NCBI GenBank assembly: GCA_000310025.1
Contig: FN649734.1
Coordinates: forward strand, 4,191,178 to 4,255,177
Source: Ectocarpus siliculosus
Lineage: Eukaryota; Sar; Phaeophyceae; Ectocarpales; Ectocarpaceae
Length of the DNA: 64,000 nucleotides
Reading direction: 5' to 3'
The translations under genes and the position numbers were made by a program. Positions 58,761 through 64,000 of the stretch are shown piece after piece. The notes under the pieces are model-generated. The model was not told the origin of the DNA and ran no database searches. It saw only the letters and a list, made by a program, of their open reading frames with translations. Each line of letters opens with the position of its first letter. Position 1 is the first letter of the stretch.

Positions 58761-60183
58761 AATCCTCGCAGCATGATGCTTACACAAAACAAACAGTGGA
58801 GACTCGGATGCGGTGGTAGGCTCGTACATTGTGCTTGAATCGAACACTACAGCAAAGTAGGCGGATGGTGCTGACATCGCAGCGGCAGCTACGCAGAGCG
58901 GGGGGTTCCATCGCCCCAACGTCACCCTTTCATGGATCACGAAGGTTGAGTGTTGCTCTCGTTATACCGTGTACTCTATGCTCGCTATCGTGGCCTACGC
59001 TGTCGTACGTGAAACCCAGCACTGAGCGCGGTGTCACGTTTGACCCTGAAAGTTCGGCCGTCTCTAGAAATAGAAGCTTCAACCTCTCTTATTAACGCAT
59101 GCGGTGCAACAACCTAGACCGCATTGTTTCTGGTGAAGTATCAAATGCACTGCAGACGGAACATGTTTCGCGCTGTCCTGATGGGGGGAGAAGCCGACGT
59201 AGAAATATGTACAAAAACTGGCAGTCTCTGCTGGAAATGCTTGGCCGAAAAATTAAGTTTGCACACAAGAACGTCACATGTGTGGCCAGTGGCGGACGTT
59301 GTGAGGTATACGAGGGCAGGCGCAACCTGGCCGCCTTAGCAGGTGAGCACCCAATCTGCCGCCCAACGGTGGCCAACCCTAACCCAATGGTCTCGGACGA
59401 GCTGGTGGAAGGTCGGGCAACCTCGTGCCTGGGGTGATCACAGCCCCAACACCCAGATGAGTATACAAAAGCCCAGATAATCTCGGTGACATACATGATC
59501 GAAACCACAATTTATGTTCAAACCACCATCTTATTGATCAACAGTACGGTTATTGACCGCCTTTGCATCTCCTTCGGCATGCATGAATATTTATTTTTGG
59601 CAAGTATCGCCACAGGGGATTGTTTTGTCTCCGTGTTGCCTTTCGTCTCTCTTGTCTCCCGATGGTGCTCGCATATTCTAAGGAGTATTTGGTCGAGTGT
59701 GAAGATTAAGTGTTTGGTCTTGCCCTTGTTTCACCTGGGATAAATACTATCGGCAATTCTACAACACCCAGAAATCGTTCTCGTACTATTTCAAACGAGA
59801 GCATATACATCGATTTCCTTCACGACATGTTACTATTTATCCTTATTTTTTCTCCTCTACGTCAGCAGCAAGAAAAAAGGGCTCATACCAAAATAGATGG
59901 CCTGGGCTTGTGGGTTGCCCAAACTGCTTCCTTAGTTTAATTGTTTTTTTCACGGAACGCTAACAACATACATACATCTGTCTCGTCCCTTTGTATCTAG
60001 CGAATACATGCGTTCTAGACCGTGGGAGAGTACAAGTAAGGTGGCGGGTTTTACTACGGGGGCTGGGAACACGCTCTGGACTAGCCCTGCAACGTAATTC
60101 GGAAGTATTCGTTCAACGCCGACCAGAAAAATGCTTTATTGTCTCAAGTTGCGTGATGGGGCTATGAGCTACATACAGCGGTA
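58761..60183. other. Intergenic, nothing recognised
   Basis: No frame longer than about 140 residues and no domain or splice-supported structure is visible on either strand. Several ATG-started frames overlap in opposite orientations at 59.1-59.5 kb and are not convincing. Confidence 0.35.
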
Positions 60184-60387
60184 CAGATGGCGCCCGCACT
60201 TAAGAACATCTTAATTTGCGTGAGGCTGGGGTTCTTAGTTGCCTGTTGAGGCTGCGAATGGCCATTATATAGGTTTTAGTGTGAGGTTCTTAACGGGGAC
60301 CACTAAAATACGCTCATGTTCATGAGTTTTGGATTTTTTTAGCCTCATGTTCTTAACAGGTAGGTTCTTAAGTGCGGGCGCCATCTG
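60184..60387. mobile_element. MITE type 1, copy 2 (TA target site)
   Basis: This copy is 204 bp, the same length as 24234-24437 and differing by a single base (a G-to-T change in a T-rich run). It has the same inverted ends CAGATGGCGCCCGC and is flanked by TA at 60182-60183 and 60388-60389. Near identity 36 kb apart implies recent movement. Confidence 0.92.
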
Positions 60388-60754
60388 TATACTCGATGCG
60401 GGAACCCGGTACCTACGCGTGTCAAAGCTGGCACTGTATGCTGCCGTGATTGATAAATTACGCGAGTGAGACGAAAAGAGGCCTATCTATATTCTTTGAC
60501 CCCTCTCCTTCCGGGCGGCATCGAAACCGTCGGTAAGTGGTGCCTGCCCCACGCAAGAACCAACACTGCTGAGCGCACCAAATAGGCTGCGAAAGCCTCT
60601 ACTCATTGTCACGGAATCAACGCTCACACTAGAATGTATGAGAGATTTGCTCATTTCAGCCCAAACTGAAACTTCAGACGTATGCTTTGATATCTGTTTA
60701 AAGAGCCTACGTAATTTTCAGGGTACACCTCGGTACTAGTTTTTTAGGCGGATC

Positions 60755-61118
60755 CAGGCGGGGCGGTACGTCAATGTGGCGGTACTTTTTTGGCGGGTGG
60801 CGGTATGTATTTCGTTTTCCGGCGGTACCGCCTTTGGCGGTTCCCGGTACTGCCAATAATGGCGGTACTTTTTTGGCGGTACGTCAATATGGCGTTTTTT
60901 TTAGGCGGTTCCCGGTACTGCCAAATACGGCGGTATTTTTCTGACGGTACTGAAATATGGCGGTACCGCCTTCGGCGGTTCCCGGTACTGCCAAATATGG
61001 CGGTATTTTTCTGGCGGTACTGAAATATGGCGGTACCGTCTTCGGCGGTTCCCGGTACTGCCAAATATGGCGTTTTTTTTGTGGCGGTACTGAAATATGG
61101 CGGCACCGCCTTCGAGGG
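60755..61118. repeat. GGCGGTAC palindromic array 1, unit about 70 bp
   Basis: About four to five units share GGCGGTTCCCGGTACTGCC, ATGGCGGTA and GGCGGTACTGAAATATGGCGG. The GGCGGTTCCCGG word recurs at intervals of about 67-71 bases. GGTACC-centred words make the array partly self-complementary. Frames through it are artefacts. Confidence 0.85.
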
Positions 61119-61339
61119 TTGCGAGTAGACCAGAATATCAAAATATAAAATATGGCGATGCCAAACTACATTTCGGTGCCCTTGGCGCCCCATCAACCGG
61201 CGAACCTCTTTCCTCTCTTTCAGGATGGGTCTCTCTTTGTCTCTTGTATGTACGCTTGAGAGCCTGCATCTCCCATATGATTTCGTGATTTCACGATGCG
61301 ATGCATACCCATGGTCAAATCGAGCTGTTCATGGACAAA

Positions 61340-61590
61340 CGAAAGGCAACCAAAAGAAGAAAGAAAATGCAAAAAGAGAAGAGCGCGCCAAAACGCGATC
61401 CGTCGAATGCCACGGGTGTGTTCGAACAGCTGACGATCGGCGACAGATGAAAGAGGTTCCGCCGAAAAGGAACAAGGCAGAACCAAGAAAAAGAAAAAAG
61501 AATAAATGTGAACAAAGACGCACGCCAATTGGACTCGAACCACTGTTCTGCGCGAGACATGGCGTTGGAGTTAGTGCCCTATGCTACTTT
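61340..61590 (-). repeat. Possible tRNA-derived SINE remnant between the two arrays
   Basis: On the minus strand a B-box-like GGTTCGAGTCC lies at about 61524-61534. It is preceded about 50 bases upstream by TAGCATAGGGC, a poor A-box match. A T-rich and pyrimidine-rich stretch follows. The pair of boxes is the only evidence. The stretch could equally be a chance tRNA-like sequence. Confidence 0.3.
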
Positions 61591-61606
61591 AGAGGGCAAA
61601 ACTGAA

Positions 61607-61960
61607 GTATGGCGGTACCATTTTGGCGGTACTGCAGTACGGCGGTATTTTTTCGGCGGTACTGCAATATGGCGGTTCTCTTTTGGCGGTTCCCGGTACT
61701 TCGTTTTTTGGCGGTACCATTTGGCGGTACTGCAGTACGGCGGTACTTTTTCGGCGGTACTGCAATATGGCGGTTCTTTTTAGGCGGTTCCCGGTACTTC
61801 GTTTTTTGGCGGTACTTTTTCGGCGGTACTGCAATGTGGCGGTATTTTTTAGGCGGTCGGCGGTTTTTCGTTTTTGGGCGGTACCGCCTTCGGCGGTTCC
61901 CGGTACCACCGAATGTGGCGGTAATTCCCGCCAGTACCGGGACCGCCCACCACGGCGGGA
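61607..61960. repeat. GGCGGTAC palindromic array 2, unit about 100 bp
   Basis: The same words as in the array at 60755-61118 recur in a different arrangement, here as GGCGGTACTGCAGTACGGCGGT, GGCGGTTCCCGGTACTTCG and CGTTTTTTGGCGG. The two arrays have the same orientation and enclose about 490 bases of different sequence. They may be the ends of one element or one expanded array split by an insertion. Confidence 0.8.
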
Positions 61961-62512
61961 AAATAACGGCGGGAATTTTCCCGAGGTGTACCCTGGGCGT
62001 AATTTTTACTCGGCGAAAAATGGCCAAACCAACATGTGAATGCGGTGAAAATGTTCTGATGGAGGGCTTGGAAGTTTCTTATTTTACGCCCAAAAGACAC
62101 CCCAAGCACCTAGCATCGTGAGCACCGCTTGGTTGGTTGTCGTCCTCGCCCTCACCCATCATGGCTTGAAAGACAGCCATGACAATTTAGACCCTTTGCA
62201 AGAACGATCTCGCGAGTATTCATCCCAGCTGTGCGCTGGGGCACGCTAAATTATCTGATTGTCCTCCTCCTGCGCCCAAACATGTTTCGAGGGGGGTGTG
62301 GGTGTTCGTGTGCGTTGTTTACATGGAACTCTAGGGGCACGCGCTTATCTTTGCAGAGAAAGGGAGGCTAACCGTATATTCGGGCGCCCAGGGACGCAAA
62401 GGGATGCAAGCTTGATCGTAGATCCCTGCGATCTACGACAGAGATTTTGAGTAACTTTCGTGGAAATAAACACCCCGGGCGCTGAAGATCCACATTCCAT
62501 ACCAGAATATTG

Positions 62513-62649
62513 CCACCAGTTTATTTGAGTGTACCTTTTGAGGGTAAGTTAACCTGTGACCACGGGAATCGACCGCGTCGAGTGTTGGATCAGTACGGAC
62601 ATACGAAGGTACTGGGTAGAGAGAGATCGGAACGGTTTTTAATGTGAAG

Positions 62650-62680
<31 letters not shown>

Positions 62681-62681
62681 C
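62513..62681 (+). repeat. Short interspersed repeat with (CAA)n tail, copy 2
   Basis: This is the plus-orientation counterpart of 21856-22008, about 97 percent identical over roughly 135 bases. It ends in TTTAATGTGAAGAC followed by about ten CAA units. The block TGTGACCACGGG and the terminal GTGAAGAC are shared with the SINE at 63447-63758, suggesting a common 3' end recognised by the same retrotransposition machinery. Confidence 0.7.
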
Positions 62682-63446
62682 GTTGCCACTGTGTTTATTC
62701 GGGTATGGGAGGTCGTTCGAACAGACTGGAGTCTCTACGAAGAAATCACATCTCGAATTCACATTTGGTTATAAGAATGCAAGAGTCGGATCTACCTAAA
62801 TCCGGACAGAAATGGCCTGTGTGTCTTAACGGGAGATCTGCCAAATGGAAACGAGTCTCTGCAGTCCACCACGAACAACCCGAGAGGTCCGCCGCTTGCC
62901 AACTGCCAGATTGCTGTTGTGACGTACTGTTATGACGTGGCCACACCATATGGGGAGCTATCGCTCCCGAGAAGCACACACCAAACGCGTACATGGCCTC
63001 TGTGCGGTACTGACACGATGTCTATGCATATGACACTTTGAATCGACCCTTGTCCGACGGAAAGCCGCAAATTCGTCTGTGCATTTGAAGTTCGACAACC
63101 CACGGGAGATTGCCCCACAGACCAACACATCCCACACACGTTTTTTTTCGGGGCCAGTCACGTGCAACAACGATGCGCAGTCACCCTCCCGTTGGGTTGG
63201 CTTTTGGTGCTCTTTCTTCCCTCTGTGCTCGGCGGTGGATGGAGTTCGTGTGGATGGGGGTAGGTGGGCACGCGCCGTGTATGCGAGTAGACCGTATGCG
63301 AGTAGACCGTGGTCCCGCAACTATGGACGCTGTTCACCCAAATCGGGATCCGATTAAATGATTTCACCTTTTTTCAAATCCCGATTTGGTTTTGGGTCGT
63401 CCTGTTATAAGTCCTGAAGATTCGACGGGTTCCATAACTACTACAC
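62682..63446. other. Intergenic, nothing recognised
   Basis: Only short frames occur and no domain is visible. AGTAGACCGT(A/G)TGCG-type words are repeated near 63280-63310. Confidence 0.35.
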
Positions 63447-63758
63447 GGTCGCCCCGGTGGTCTTGTTGGTAGCCGCGAAACCTTCTAGAGGTCAGGTCAG
63501 GGGTTCGAATCCCGGCGTAAGCGAGCTTTTCTTGCAAAGGGAGTTTTTCTCTCGCTTCCGCTCCTGGTCTAGTGGATAGCGCTAGTTCGTGTGTACAAGA
63601 GGGAAGAGAGTGCTGAACTCTTCTCGCATTAAAAATCGAAGGCAAAGTACCGCAGGAGGGGAGGGTAGAGAGGGGCTCTTCTGTGTGACCACGGGTTGGA
63701 GTAAACGGCACTAGTGCTGTGAGCACTGATTTAAAGTGAAGACAAAAAAAAAAAAAAA
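63447..63758 (+). repeat. tRNA-derived SINE with poly(A) tail
   Basis: The head contains an A-box-like TGGTCTTGTTGGTAGCC and a near-perfect B box GGTTCGAATCC (63501-63511), spaced as in a tRNA. A second tRNA-like start (CTGGTCTAGTGGATAGCG) follows at about 63565. The body of about 150 bases ends in TTTAAAGTGAAGAC plus 15 A residues. Length, promoter boxes and tail fit a SINE of about 310 bp. The shared 3' motif links it to the (CAA)n-tailed repeat at 62.5 kb. Confidence 0.7.
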
Positions 63759-64000
63759 CATTTCAGCCAATCAACGAAAGAGTTCTGTGGATCTTCCGGT
63801 CATACTGTATAATAACCAAATCTGAATGTGATTTCGAGATCTGATTTCTTCGTTAAGACCGACCCTAAAACGAACGGGGTCACAAGTCAGACAAAAAGTC
63901 ACGGGAAAACAATCGCAGACACTACTAGCTGCAGCAGCAGATTTTCGTCTCCAAGACGGCCGTGTCGTCGTGCAACGAGTGATTTACCTGATATTTGGAT
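63759..64000. other. Window end, nothing recognised
   Basis: The last 240 bases contain no feature that I can support. Confidence 0.4.

Noticed and set aside
61500-61590. A functional tRNA gene on the minus strand
   Set aside because: Only the B box fits. The acceptor arms do not pair and no anticodon loop can be drawn.
1-64000. CRISPR arrays, operons and bacterial promoters
   Set aside because: The DNA is eukaryotic. The repeats found are microsatellites, minisatellites or transposons.

Overview
The window is nuclear DNA of an intron-rich eukaryote with no bacterial traits. GT-AG introns of several hundred bases to about 2 kb, GC-rich homopolymer-rich exons, long CT microsatellites, TTAGGG-like interstitial tracts and frequent TACAGCAGT-type words suggest a stramenopile, most likely a brown alga such as Ectocarpus. 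This is an inference from style, not from a marker gene. Two assembly gaps (26453-26642 and 55935-56045) interrupt the sequence. Layout: 1-3.4 kb holds no recognisable gene. 3.4-19.6 kb (+) is one large nine-exon gene whose splice phases all agree. It encodes a protein of about 2,600 residues with a CAP-Gly microtubule-plus-end domain, long low-complexity and acidic repeats, and one transmembrane-like segment. 19.6-29 kb is repeat-rich. It holds a decayed Penelope-like retroelement with an N-terminal GIY-YIG nuclease (minus strand), a 204-bp TA-flanked MITE nested in it, a second MITE type, and short interspersed repeats. 29.1-42.3 kb is bounded by inverted repeats of about 0.7 kb. Its left half carries compact intronless + strand frames: family-B DNA polymerase-like pieces, an SF1 helicase with an HNH-like C-terminus, and a frame resembling telomere resolvases or tyrosine recombinases. 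I read this as a fossil virus-like self-replicating element. Its right half holds a spliced minus-strand gene (35.8-38.7 kb) with a possible 2-oxoglutarate/Fe(II) oxygenase fold and two tandemly duplicated Cys-rich exons. 43.3-57.5 kb (-) is the highlight. It is a gene of at least 15 exons, rebuilt here from splice sites with matching phases, that joins an SF2-type helicase, a glycosyltransferase resembling the TET/JBP-associated glycosyltransferases (TAGT), a basic linker and a C-terminal HMG box. Cys- and Gly-rich exon-like pieces lie just upstream at 58.0-58.8 kb. 58-64 kb holds a second, nearly identical copy of the 204-bp MITE, two palindrome-rich GGCGGTAC arrays and SINE-like repeats. 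Hypothesis: the helicase-glycosyltransferase-HMG protein may act on chromatin and glycosylate an oxidised DNA base, as in base J biosynthesis or phage glucosyl-hydroxymethylcytosine. The neighbouring oxygenase-like gene would be a candidate for the oxidation step. The domain architecture is read directly from the sequence; the biochemical coupling is inference.
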